NCBI GenBank assembly: GCA_030849805.1
Contig: JASANZ010001773.1
Span: forward strand, 1 to 14,619
Length of the DNA stretch: 14,619 nt
Reading direction: 5' to 3'
Source of the DNA: Sergeia podlipaevii
Lineage: Eukaryota; Euglenozoa; Kinetoplastea; Trypanosomatida; Trypanosomatidae
Below the pieces are notes generated by a model. It was not told where the DNA came from. It worked only from the letters and a program-made list of their open reading frames with translations, and made no database searches. Below, piece after piece: positions 1 through 8,659 of this stretch. The position numbers were made by a program, and so were the translations under genes. Position 1 is the stretch's first letter, and the number at the start of each line of letters is the position of its first letter.

Positions 1-648
1 GTATGTGTGTGCGTATACGTGGGTGAATATGTATAATCACTTCATGATGAAGTGCATGTGTGCAGCTTAAAAAAAAAAAATTATTATAATAATATGAAAA
101 GATAACAGGTAGGAGCAGAAAAAAAAAAAAGGAAACGCCAAACGAGATGCGCGTGTATATTGTTGTGTGAAGGTTGCATGTGTGTGTGCGTGTGTGTGTC
201 TGTCCGTCTGCGTGTGAGTTGTTTGTTTGCTCTTTTTTTTTCTCTCCTTTTGCTTTCAAATGCAGAGAGAGGGGGGGAAAAAGGAAACAAAAAAGATTAT
301 TATTCTTTTTAAAAAAAAAATGTGCGTGTGTTTTTCCATATATCTTTTACGTTGCCAGCAGCACGTGTACACACACGCTTGTGAGAGAACGAGGGAGGTG
401 AAAGAGCCATGTTTCTCAGCATGGTACACTGCTGTTGCTGCGGTACGCTCTTTCGCACGTATTGAATAAGAGAAAGAAAGAAAATATGAGAAATGACTAT
501 TGGTGGTTACACTATCATATATTCTAAACAGTCTCCTCTTTAAGAAACACAATACTTTTCTCTCTCTCTCTCTTTCCTTTCTATTTTCGGTTGTTATTAT
601 TCTTGTTTCACTGTCTTACACTTAGAATTGAGCTCCGCAGTACGCATT

Positions 649-676
649 TATATATATATATAGAGAGAGAGAGAGT
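649..676. repeat. Compound (TA)n(GA)n microsatellite
   Basis: A TA dinucleotide run passes directly into a GA run. The same TA-to-GA junction, in the same orientation, recurs at about 5077-5099 and 9339-9361. Confidence 0.85.
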
Positions 677-724
677 GAAAGATCGATAAATTTTGCTCTA
701 GTGGCGGGGTCTCCTTGAGCAACA

Positions 725-825
725 TTCTTTTTATTATTATTATTCTTTTTATTTTTGCTTGCTGGTTGTACTCACACACACACACACACATACGGACGCA
801 CGTGTGTATCTTCCTTCACGCATAG
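725..825 (+). promoter_or_regulatory. Putative trans-splice acceptor of elongase A
   Basis: A T-rich pyrimidine tract (about 725-762) is followed by a (CA)n run. The first AG downstream is at 824-825. Splicing there would give a 43-base 5' leader with no upstream ATG before the start at 869. Kinetoplastids add the spliced leader at the first usable AG after a pyrimidine tract, so this is the best candidate. The site is inferred from sequence only. Confidence 0.5.
771..790. repeat. (CA)n microsatellite
   Basis: A run of about ten CA units lies between the pyrimidine tract and the proposed acceptor AG of elongase A. Confidence 0.85.
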
Positions 826-868
826 ATCAGTTATCGCTTTCGAGATTTCTTTTATATTATATATAAAA

Positions 869-1645
869 ATGCTAGCTGTTATCAGCGAATGGGCCGATAG
901 CTTCGACGGTAAAGCTGCAGGTAACTGGATGAACAATCATGTTGAGATACCTGTACTTGCGGTTCTTGCTTACCTTTACATGGTACTCTACATCCCTAAG
1001 AGTTTCATGAAGAACCGTGAGCCGTACCACCTCAAGAGGCTCAACACCATCTGGGACCTTGGGCTTACCCTATTTTCCATTATAGGCGCGTATCATACCC
1101 TCCCTGGCTTGTACACAATGCTTTTCGCAGACAGCTACGAGGTACACACGATTCGTGGCACAACGTTTATAGTCAATGGAGGGTGGTACAACACCTTGTG
1201 TGTCTGGCACCATGAAACCGCTATGGACGGCAAAGTCGGGTTTGCTATGTTTCTCTTCACGCTCAGCAAGATCCCGGAGATGCTCGACACCGCGTTTCTT
1301 GTTTTCCAGAAGAAACGCATCATCTTCCTGCACTGGTACCACCACATCACCGTCATGCTCTTCTGCTGGCACGGCTTCATTCACAAAACTCCTCCCGGTC
1401 TCATCTTCTGTGGAATGAACTACGGCGTGCACTCCATCATGTACTTTTATTACTTTATGTGCTCCCTGGGCTACCGCCCGTACATCCGCCGCTTTGCGCC
1501 TCTTATTACTCTGGTGCAGATAATCCAAATGGTGGTGGGCACCTTGATTGAGATTTCCTCGCTTTACTACATGTATGGTAGCAAGCGGGACTGCGAGAAC
1601 ACCTCNACGGCAGGTACTGTGGACAACGGAAAGAAGAGCAAGTAA
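869..1645 (+). CDS. ELO-family fatty acid elongase A, C-terminally truncated (missing TM7)
   Basis: This is a 258-residue ELO elongase (3-ketoacyl-CoA synthase), which would condense malonyl-CoA with an acyl-CoA in the ER membrane. The motifs are K134xxE137xxD140T141, the histidine box H155-W-Y-H158-H159, N184xxxH188xxM191Y192 and T214xxQ217xxQ220. Membrane segments are visible at about 27-43, 62-82, 122-146, 152-168, 175-200 and 208-236. The ATG at 869 was chosen because the reading frame upstream of it encodes only the CA repeat, and because the N-terminus from here aligns with elongase B. The paralogues have 294-311 residues. Elongase A stops soon after the luminal Cys242 and lacks the seventh segment. 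An ambiguous base at 1606 marks the break, and the tail after it (to KKSK) stays in frame and looks like a dilysine ER signal. The gene may be a misjoined assembly of a full-length gene or a real deletion. Residue E228 inside TM6 is also odd, since the paralogues have T, I or S there. Its closest relative here is B. Confidence 0.88.
   Translation: MLAVISEWADSFDGKAAGNWMNNHVEIPVLAVLAYLYMVLYIPKSFMKNREPYHLKRLNTIWDLGLTLFSIIGAYHTLPGLYTMLFADSYEVHTIRGTTFIVNGGWYNTLCVWHHETAMDGKVGFAMFLFTLSKIPEMLDTAFLVFQKKRIIFLHWYHHITVMLFCWHGFIHKTPPGLIFCGMNYGVHSIMYFYYFMCSLGYRPYIRRFAPLITLVQIIQMVVGTLIEISSLYYMYGSKRDCENTXTAGTVDNGKKSK
1606..1606. other. Ambiguous base n, probable contig join
   Basis: This is the only non-ACGT character in the window. 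It is the third position of codon 246 (TCN), which is serine whatever the base, so as a plain ambiguity it would not change the protein. It sits exactly where about 30 residues containing TM7 are missing relative to the paralogues. Some scaffolders write a single n where two contigs were expected to touch or overlap, which fits a join that lost sequence. Confidence 0.65.
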
Positions 1646-1968
1646 ACTAATTATCCAAGAGTAGTGAAAGATAAATAGAGAGGGAGGAGGAGAGAAAGAG
1701 TTTTTGAGGAAACAAAAGAGCAGATTATTATTGAATACTCTGGTGTGGTAGAACTTATTGGTTTATCATGAGATATATTTGGAAGTTTTTCTTATGTTTT
1801 TTTACCTTTATTTTGTTTCTCTCTCTCTCTTTTGTTGCTATATATATATACCCTTTCCTTACTTACCTACTTGCTTGCTTGCTTGTTGATAGCGAAGCAT
1901 GGCTTTAAAATTGGCAGCATCAATAATTGCATTATTTGATGAGATACCATTCCTGTTTGCTTCCTCCA

Positions 1969-2003
1969 GTTGTTGTTGTTGTTGTTGGTGTTGTTGTTGT
2001 TGG
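1969..2003. repeat. (TTG)n trinucleotide repeat
   Basis: The run of TTG units has one GGTG interruption. Similar (TTG)n runs occur near 4661-4672, 4700-4712 and 10990-11013, all with T/G on the + strand, as expected for trypanosomatid UTR sequence. Confidence 0.8.
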
Positions 2004-2392
2004 TTTCGCTATCTTTGTTTTTTCGTATGCATTCCCAAGGCATATTTTTTTTTTTGAAACAAGAAATATGTTGCAAAAGGAGAAGGAGGATAGTTTGTGT
2101 ATATACGCGCGATGGAGAAAGGAGAGGGGGGGGGAGGAAGAGAGGAGAAAAGGAAAAATTGCTATGAAGCTTCAAGGAAAAAAAAGAAAAATAATAGATG
2201 ACATTTATTTTTCTTTGAAAAAATAAATGGCGTGTGTTAGTACGTTAGCATGTGTATCTATAGTGCTAATAACTCCCGTCAAGAAAAGGAAGAAGAAATA
2301 TATATATATTTATATATATAAATCATGCTTGCTAGGAGCGAGAGAGGGACCTACATATATTCTCTTCGTTTTCTTTCTTGCTTGTTTGTTCT

Positions 2393-2420
2393 TTATATAT
2401 ATATATATATATATATATAT
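2393..2420. repeat. (AT)n microsatellite
   Basis: About 14 perfect AT units. The tract is self-complementary and likely to vary in length between strains. Confidence 0.85.
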
Positions 2421-2580
2421 CCGAATACGCGCATGCAGCCCTTTGTGTGTATACTCTTTTTCTGCTTTCCATAATCATCAACACACACAAAAAAAGGAGG
2501 TAATACATTCGAAAGAAGAGGGAAAAAAAGAAAGTGCCTCAATCACACATGTATGTGCACAGACACACACACACAAGAAG

Positions 2581-2582
<2 letters not shown>

Positions 2583-2611
<29 letters not shown>
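2583..2611. repeat. (CA)n microsatellite
   Basis: About 14 CA units lie just downstream of a shorter CA run near 2562-2575. Confidence 0.85.
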
Positions 2612-2615
<4 letters not shown>

Positions 2616-2652
2616 GACAGCTCTCATTTTCGCGAACATGTGGAGCAACTTT

Positions 2653-2681
2653 AAAAAAAAAAAAAATGATGATGATGATGG
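2653..2681. repeat. Poly-A run followed by (GAT)n
   Basis: A run of about 13 A is followed by about four GAT units. It is simple sequence with no other feature visible. Confidence 0.7.
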
Positions 2682-3435
2682 GGGAAATATATATATATAT
2701 ACATACATCACACTGGGATTCGTTTTCTTTCGCTATTTTTTTTTTTTTTGCTGTTGCTTGTGAAACTGCAAACAGGAAGAGTATTTAAAAAAAGTTTTAA
2801 AGATGAAATAAAATAAAAACCACCATATATATTTTTTTTCTTTTTGTGTCTGTGTGTGCGTGGGTGCACCGTTGTTGTAGTTGTAAGTAGTGGTCGCCTT
2901 TGATTGAAGGGTTGCAGAAGATACTGTGCATTTTGCTCCGTTTGATCTCTATCATATCTATATATATATATATCATACTTTGTTTTTGTTTTTTAAATTG
3001 TAATATTAATAATATTTAATATTGTTGTTTGCTAATTGTGCTTACTATAAAAAATAAACATGTGTGTTTGGATGTAGCATTCTTGTTTTTTATGGTGTAA
3101 TAGTTTTTTTCTTTGACTTCCCCCTTATTTTTTTTCTTATTTTTTTTTTTTAAAACTGTAAGCGAGCTGTACTACGCCAAGCTTATGGTAAAGGAAAAGA
3201 GATGTGAAGAAGAAAAATAAAGAGAGATAGACAAAACAGATCGTATTGGAGTGAAATGTGATTTTTTTAAAAAAAGCAATGTTTTTTTCTTTTATAAGAA
3301 TGAGAATACAATATTTTGTTTTTTTTGCGTTACGTGCCCACACAGCACCGGCACTCAGTGGAAGAGTGGATACCACTTCAATGAATGGATAAAACTATTG
3401 ACTTCTCTCTGTATCGCTATTATTATTACTACTAC

Positions 3436-3498
3436 TTATTCACCCTTTTTCTCTTTATGAAAAACTTTTTTTATCATTTACGATAAAAATCTCTAAAG
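3436..3498 (+). promoter_or_regulatory. Putative trans-splice acceptor of elongase B
   Basis: The pyrimidine tract at about 3436-3457 is followed by its first AG at 3497-3498, which would give a 160-base leader without any ATG before 3659. Two AGs at 3570-3573 are alternatives, with a poorer upstream tract. No AG lies between 3574 and the start codon, so the acceptor cannot be closer than that. Inferred from sequence only. Confidence 0.45.
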
Positions 3499-3658
3499 TG
3501 TACTCACAGAAAGGAAGATTAGAAAAAAAAAAGAGATTGAACTGTGTACGTGTGTGCGTGTACCACTTTAGAGTCTACCCACCCACCCCCTTTTCCTTGG
3601 GATATATTTATATATTAACATATATACTTATACATATATTTCATTGCCTTTGGTAATC

Positions 3659-4594
3659 ATGGAGCACGTGATTGCGTTTAAGAACTGGTTTGACAACTTT
3701 GAGGGCGATCCGCTCACGTACTGGATGACGGAGCACGTTGAGATACCAGTCCTGGCCACCGCTTTGTATCTCATTATGGTCCTCTACATCCCGGAGAACT
3801 TCATGAAGCAACGCGAGCCATACCAGCTCAAGACTCTCAACATCCTCTGGAACCTCTTCCTCACAACTTTTTCGTTCCTTGGCGCCTACTATACTCTGCC
3901 GATGATGTACAAGATGGTGTTCAGCGAAACCTATGAGGTCCCAGATCGCAGCAACAAGGGCAAGATGGAGGTCCTTAGCGGCAGCCTCTTCAACAGCATC
4001 TGCCGCTGGCATCCTACCCAGTTTTATGATGGACCTGTTGGCGTCTTTGTCGCTCTTTTTATTCTCAGCAAGATCCCGGAGATGATCGACACCGCGTTTC
4101 TTGTTTTCCAGAAGAAGCGCATCATCTTCCTGCACTGGTACCACCACATCACTGTCATGCTCTACTGCTGGCACGCGTACGTGTACAAGATCTCCGCTGG
4201 ACTTGTTTTTGCTAGCATGAACTACGGCGTGCACTCCATCATGTACTTTTATTATCTGATGTGCGCGCTGGGTTACCGCAAGGTCGTCCGTCCCTTCGCG
4301 CCATTCATCACCTTTCTGCAGATTGCTCAGATGGTGGTGGGCACGGCGGTGACCGTGTACACGCTGTGCAACGTCTATATCACTGACAGCGGCTGCCAGT
4401 CAAACGCTGGTAATGCGCGCCTTGGGTTCATGATGTACGCCTCCTACTTTGTGCTCTTCAGCAAGCTGTTCAAGGACAGCTACTTGACGAAGAAGCCCTC
4501 AGATGCCGCTAAGAAGCCGATCCGCAGCGGCTCCAAGAAGCGCTCCAGCTCCAATTCGCCCAAGAATGGAGAAGGCAAGAACAAGGCCAACTAA
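3659..4594 (+). CDS. ELO: ELO-family fatty acid elongase B
   Basis: A complete 311-residue ELO elongase, predicted to catalyse the condensation step of acyl-CoA elongation in the ER membrane. The motifs are K138xxE141xxD144T145, H159-W-Y-H162-H163, N188xxxH192xxM195Y196 and T218xxQ221xxQ224. Seven hydrophobic segments are visible, at about 29-45, 62-84, 126-148, 156-173, 179-204, 212-240 and 254-272. Cys115 and Cys246 lie in the two luminal loops. The ATG at 3659 is the first ATG after the proposed splice site, and the frame upstream of it has no other ATG. The basic, Ser-rich tail (about 276-311) ends in KNKAN, which fits the KxKxx ER retrieval signal. B is closest to A, and a 112-base stretch over the first two motifs is almost identical between them. 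By family knowledge it could act on medium- or long-chain acyl-CoA, but its chain length cannot be read from sequence. Confidence 0.95.
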   Translation: MEHVIAFKNWFDNFEGDPLTYWMTEHVEIPVLATALYLIMVLYIPENFMKQREPYQLKTLNILWNLFLTTFSFLGAYYTLPMMYKMVFSETYEVPDRSNKGKMEVLSGSLFNSICRWHPTQFYDGPVGVFVALFILSKIPEMIDTAFLVFQKKRIIFLHWYHHITVMLYCWHAYVYKISAGLVFASMNYGVHSIMYFYYLMCALGYRKVVRPFAPFITFLQIAQMVVGTAVTVYTLCNVYITDSGCQSNAGNARLGFMMYASYFVLFSKLFKDSYLTKKPSDAAKKPIRSGSKKRSSSNSPKNGEGKNKAN

Positions 4595-5066
4595 AAAGTT
4601 AGAAAATGAGGAGATGGGACAAAAAAAAAAAAGATGATACTCTGCGTGATGCATTCATTGTTGTTGTTGTTTTGATGTGCCGTTTTTATTGTTATCATTA
4701 TTGTTGTTGTTGTTTGCCTGTTTGTTTCATCTTACAAGCGTATGTATGTATCACAAGATGTTAATACAGCCTTCTATTTACTGTTGCTGCTTGAGTCTTG
4801 TGTGCGTGCGTGCGTGTGTGTGTGTCTGTATGAGGATGCCTTCTTTTTTTTTCTTTAGGGTATATCATTTTTTTTATGCTTATTATTGCTATCTAAACTT
4901 TTTGAAGACGATGCGGAAGCGCGAAGTACACGCAACTCGCAATTCATCATTTGGTTGTTGTTTTTTAATCATAAAGAAGTGAGTTTGTGTTTGTGTGTCT
5001 TTGCTCTCCTTTTTCTTTTCACATCTACACGTGCACCACCAAAACAGGTGGATACTGCCTGTGTAG

Positions 5067-5099
5067 ACACACACACATATATATATAGAGAGAGAGAGA
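5067..5099. repeat. Three-part (CA)(TA)(GA) compound microsatellite
   Basis: A CA run passes into a TA run and then a GA run without interruption. It shares the TA-to-GA junction with the repeats at 649-676 and 9339-9361. Confidence 0.85.
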
Positions 5100-5971
5100 A
5101 AGGGAGAGAAAATTTTTTAACGTAAATGTGCTTTTGGCAGGATTTCTTTTTTCTTCTTCTATCCCACGCTCAGCCCCGTTTCTCTTCTTCTACGCACGCA
5201 CACTTGAACGTATACCCTCTTTTTTTTTTTGCTTCTTTTGCGGAGTCGCTTATTGTCGTAGGCGTCACTGTCGTCGTTTCTCTACTGCTACTGCTGTTTT
5301 TGTTTTCTTTTGTTACTATTTCCCAATGTAGGAACGAAACAATTGTTGAGCTTTCATTATGCTGGTATAATACGACAATACAAAAAGGAGGCTAGGTGGG
5401 CTGCTGCTGTGTTAGATGTAGGCCCATAATATGTGTCCTGGGCAAGTCCAGGTTAAATGGCTTTTTATGTGAGACTACGTAGGGGATGCATATATATATG
5501 GATATGTATATATATATTTATATTTATATTTATATATTTATGGACATGTATTGATATATATTGAGGTAGCATGTAACCGCACTGCTATACCCTTCATTTA
5601 AATATTTTTTACATGCACTTGTATCGTTCCTGGCGTACTATATCTATGCCTATATGAATACAAAAAAAAAAAGGAAAACACATCTTAGTGTATAGATGCA
5701 CATATATGTTTTTTTTTTGTTGTTGTTTGTATGCATGATTGGGTGTGCTTGTGTGGTCATCACACACGATACTCGGAGGCACATACAGTGCGAGAGAGTA
5801 CAATATCTAACGAGGTGGGAAAAAAAAAAAATGCAATGAAGATTGTCAACAACAAGGCTCTCATTCTAGTATGTTTTCTTGAGGAGAAAAATTGAGGGAA
5901 GTTAAACAACAAGAGAAAAAAAAAAAAGAATAGTTGCAAGGCGATTATTGTTCATGAAGAGTGGTGTGTAT

Positions 5972-5993
5972 ATATGTGTGTGTGTGTGTGTGT
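5972..5993. repeat. (TG)n microsatellite
   Basis: About 10 TG units follow a short TA run. Confidence 0.8.
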
Positions 5994-6793
5994 GAAAGTG
6001 TAACGGGAGAGAAGAAGGGAAGTGCATCGGCTAAGCGAGTACATGTAATGAAGAAAATGGGTGAAGTGATATATACGACAAGAAGGAAGTACACGATTCT
6101 TACCTTCTTCGTAAAAAAAAAAAAAAGGCCGTCAATTTATTATATTTGCCGGAGCGAGTGGGTGAGAGTGCGCACACGTATATAATGTACCGCTTGGTGT
6201 GTTCTTGTAAATGGTCCCTTATTTTATTTAGTGCCTCTTCTTTTTCTATTGTTATGCGTGGGAACTTAGAAGGAGAGAGAGAGACAGAAAGAAGGAAAAA
6301 ATAGATGAGAAACCAAATGTTTTTTTTCTTGTTTTGAAATGCGAATGTGTTCATCTTCTTTTTAAAAAAAAAGAAGGAAGAAGAAAAACTTAACTATTTT
6401 TATATAATTGAAACTGCGGTGGTATCTATAAGAAGAAATGAAAGTAGAGTTGGAAAAGGAGGAACGAGAAAAAGTAGAAACAAATAGGTGAGAGATATTC
6501 ACAAAGAAGAGAGGGAGAGAGAGATAGAAAGAGAGAGAGGCGCATATGTGTTTCTTTTCTCTCTTGCATTCTTTTGATCCCTGGTACCGCGCCAGCTTAC
6601 ACGCACAATACTTATCCTGTGTAACTCTTTTCAATGGTCCACACTGTCGTCATATTTTTTTCCAAAGTTGTGTGCTTCAGTTTGACGCTTCGTAATAAAA
6701 AAAAGCAAAAAAAAAAATCAGATATTTATATTTTTTTCCTCTCATTTGCGATTTCCCCTTTCTTTTATCTTTCTCTCTTGTATAGTATCATTG

Positions 6794-6857
6794 CTCTATT
6801 TTTTTTCCCCTTTCTCTTTCTCTACACACTTCAATATATATGTCATTCTCACGACAG
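6794..6857 (+). promoter_or_regulatory. Putative trans-splice acceptor of elongase C
   Basis: A strong pyrimidine tract (about 6794-6824) is followed by its first AG at 6856-6857, which would give a 169-base leader free of ATG codons. A second good candidate is the C-rich tract at 6902-6919 with AG at 6920-6921, giving a leader of 105 bases. Inferred from sequence only. Confidence 0.5.
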
Positions 6858-7026
6858 CTTCAAATCCATACCAGCGTTCACTCTTTTTGTTGAACAACAC
6901 ATCCCCCACCCCCCTCCCTAGCACATAAAAACTAGATAGAATAAGAGGGCTCCTACGGTGTGCTTTAGTGTTAGGAAAAAATATACATTGTCTTTTCTCT
7001 TCACACACACACATATATATACATCA

Positions 7027-7926
7027 ATGTTTCCCTTTGGGGAGTACGTCAGCGGCCTCGCTGTGAAGGAGGCGATGCTGGCCAACCCCGATATTTCTGT
7101 CTACCTCGCTTTCCTCTACTTGGGCATGGTCCGCTATGGTCCTGGATTGGCAACAAAGTTACTTGGGGAGAACCCTCCACCTAAAGTGCTGGAGAACGGC
7201 AAGAAGGTCTTTCCCAGCGATCCAACGTGGCTTCAAGGCTGCATGATATTTTGGAATTTTCTTCTTTCCTCCTTTTCTTTCTTTGGAATGATCGTAATGG
7301 TGCCACCGCTGCTCACGTCCTTCAAGAACAACGGCGTGCACAGCACCGTGTGCGACGCTCGCGATGAGCTTGTGTACACGACCCCGTGTGGTTCCTGGAC
7401 GGGCCTCTTTCTTCTCAGCAAGATTCCTGAGCTCGTGGATACCCTCTGGCTTATTCTTCAGAAGAAGAAGACACCGCCGTTCCTGCACTGGTATCACCAC
7501 GTGTCTGTGCTGCTTTTTGGCTGGCTCAGCTACGCCGCCGGCAACTCTACCATGGCCATCTTTGCCAGTATGAACATTTCTGTTCACGCCGTCATGTATG
7601 GCTACTTTTTCCTTTGCTCTTGCGGCTTCAAGAAGCTTGTGCGTCGGTTTGCCCCCTTCATTACCGGTATTCAGATTGCCCAGATGGTGGGTGGTTCCTT
7701 GGTGACGTTCTACTCGTACTGCGTCAACAGCTCCTCCTACAGTGCGGGGATTGATAATATCGAGAAACTTCCCTGCGCGGTGAACCAGGCGACCGCGCGG
7801 TTCGGCAGCATCATGTACCTCTCCTATCTCTATCTGTTTAGCCAACTTTTCTACAACTCCTACTGCAAGCCAAAGGCGAGCAAGAAGAAGACCGCAGGAC
7901 AGGAGATGGAGAAGAAGGTCGAGTGA
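7027..7926 (+). CDS. ELO: ELO-family fatty acid elongase C
   Basis: A complete 299-residue ELO elongase, predicted to be an ER membrane 3-ketoacyl-CoA synthase. The motifs are K132xxE135xxD138T139, H154-W-Y-H157-H158, N183xxxH187xxM190Y191 and T213xxQ216xxQ219. Seven hydrophobic segments are visible, at about 22-38, 70-96, 123-145, 153-170, 175-199, 208-232 and 258-276. Cys109 and Cys250 are the conserved luminal cysteines. The ATG at 7027 was chosen because the frame upstream of it is CA/TA repeat with no other ATG, and because MFPFGEYVSG starts a typical N-terminus. The cytosolic loop after TM1 (about 42-69) is longer and richer in Pro, Lys and Gly than in B or E. The tail is lysine-rich and ends in KKVE, a KKxx ER retrieval signal. 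C has the HWYHH box of A and B but is clearly more divergent, so it forms a subgroup of its own. Its chain-length preference is unknown. Confidence 0.95.
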   Translation: MFPFGEYVSGLAVKEAMLANPDISVYLAFLYLGMVRYGPGLATKLLGENPPPKVLENGKKVFPSDPTWLQGCMIFWNFLLSSFSFFGMIVMVPPLLTSFKNNGVHSTVCDARDELVYTTPCGSWTGLFLLSKIPELVDTLWLILQKKKTPPFLHWYHHVSVLLFGWLSYAAGNSTMAIFASMNISVHAVMYGYFFLCSCGFKKLVRRFAPFITGIQIAQMVGGSLVTFYSYCVNSSSYSAGIDNIEKLPCAVNQATARFGSIMYLSYLYLFSQLFYNSYCKPKASKKKTAGQEMEKKVE

Positions 7927-8150
7927 AGGAAAATTGAAAGGGGGGGGAAGCGAGAAGCGAAAGTACATCTTTTATATAATGATTTAAAAAAATTAAAAAA
8001 TAAAAGGAAATGAGAGGAGGAAAAAGCGAGTGTGGGGGTGAGTTCTCATTAGAAAGTGAGGAGGAGGGACAGGAACATACGTTATAGCTCAGTGGAGAAA
8101 GGAGGGGGAAAGAACATACGAAGGGAAGTTGGCCTGAAAGAAATGGTGCA

Positions 8151-8192
8151 ATATATATATATATATAAATGATGATGATGATGATGATGATA
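8151..8192. repeat. (AT)n followed by (ATG)n
   Basis: About nine AT units lead into about seven ATG units. The tract opens a spurious reading frame beginning with seven methionines. Confidence 0.85.
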
Positions 8193-8659
8193 ATGGGAGA
8201 GGGGAACAAAAAAAGCAAAAGGGGGTTCCAGATCTACATGCTGATGGTGTGTGCAATCACGATGGCTGGTATACCTTATTTTATTTTTTGCTTTTTTTCT
8301 CTTCTTTTTCCTATTTCTCTTCTATTCAGTGCAGCGCATGTGATACAGTTTTTTTTTTCGTTTCTTTTGGTGTGTGTGTGTGTTTTTTCTCCTTTTGAAC
8401 GAAGCTACAAGAATAAGTTTCGTTTCTTCTCTTTCCCTTTCTATTTATCTATCTTTGTGACATCACATAATGAAGCGTGAGCCTTTTTATTTTCTATCAG
8501 TGTTATGCGCTGTACTCTTTCAAAAAAAAAAAGGTTGCCTTTTAGGACCTTTTTTTTTTCCTTTAAGTGGTGTTTAACATTTGCGTTGTTTTTTCTGTTT
8601 TTTATCATTCTTTTTTTTAAAAAAAAATACAGGTTTTGTTCCGACGCCTATCTTTATTA

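Larger units (their letters stand above)
1..868. other. Intergenic spacer upstream of elongase A
   Basis: This AT-rich, low-complexity stretch should hold the 3' UTR of an upstream gene outside the window and the 5' leader of elongase A. It contains poly-A runs near 69-80 and 120-130, a TG-rich tract (178-202), a T5A10 palindrome (306-320), a (TC)n tract (559-574), a (TA)n(GA)n compound tract (649-676) and a (CA)n tract (771-790). Its open frames on both strands are translations of these simple repeats, with runs of F, K, H-T or C-V, and resemble no protein family I know. I see no RNA gene. Confidence 0.7.
1646..3658. other. Spacer between elongases A and B
   Basis: About 2.0 kb of AT-rich sequence should carry the 3' UTR of A and the 5' leader of B. 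It includes a purine-rich stretch just after the stop of A (about 1670-1720), a (TTG)n run (about 1969-2003), (AT)n at 2393-2420, (CA)n at 2583-2611, a poly-A plus (GAT)n tract (about 2653-2681) and T/A palindromes (about 3140-3154 and 3262-3275). The longest open frame here (2227-2763) is a translation of simple repeats. I see no gene, RNA or transposon. Confidence 0.65.
4595..7026. other. Spacer between elongases B and C
   Basis: This is the longest spacer (2.4 kb). It holds T/G-rich sequence after B (about 4657-4720), a TG tract (about 4801-4825), a (CA)(TA)(GA) compound repeat (about 5067-5099), pyrimidine-rich stretches (about 5146-5330), a very AT-rich block (about 5490-5560), a (TG)n tract (about 5972-5993) and a purine-rich block (about 6365-6540). 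Around 5393-5490 is a short stretch of mixed composition that is not simple sequence. Pyrimidine tracts within 5146-5235 could in principle serve an unrecognised transcript, but no reading frame with protein-like composition follows them. I see no RNA gene or transposon. Confidence 0.6.

Noticed and set aside
755..868. Possible N-terminal extension of elongase A
   Set aside because: The extension reads through a CA repeat, has no ATG in frame, and covers the proposed splice acceptor. The paralogues start at positions matching 869.
2227..2763. 178-codon open frame in the A-B spacer
   Set aside because: The frame is a translation of TA, CA and GAT repeats and of poly-A and poly-T. It has no protein-like composition and no domain.
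5126..5395. Pyrimidine-rich 89-codon frame that could be a secreted small protein
   Set aside because: Its F/S/L-rich composition follows from the pyrimidine tracts. It has no similarity or motif that I recognise.
7159..7968. Long antisense open frame of 269 codons over elongase C
   Set aside because: It is the complement of the GC-rich coding sequence of C. It has no membrane or domain pattern of its own and runs against the polycistronic direction. Similar antisense frames at 1070-1528, 3641-4234 and 10156-10635 are rejected for the same reason.
8169..8480. Open frame starting with seven methionines
   Set aside because: The start is an (ATG)n microsatellite, and the remainder is pyrimidine-rich spacer translated as F, S and L.
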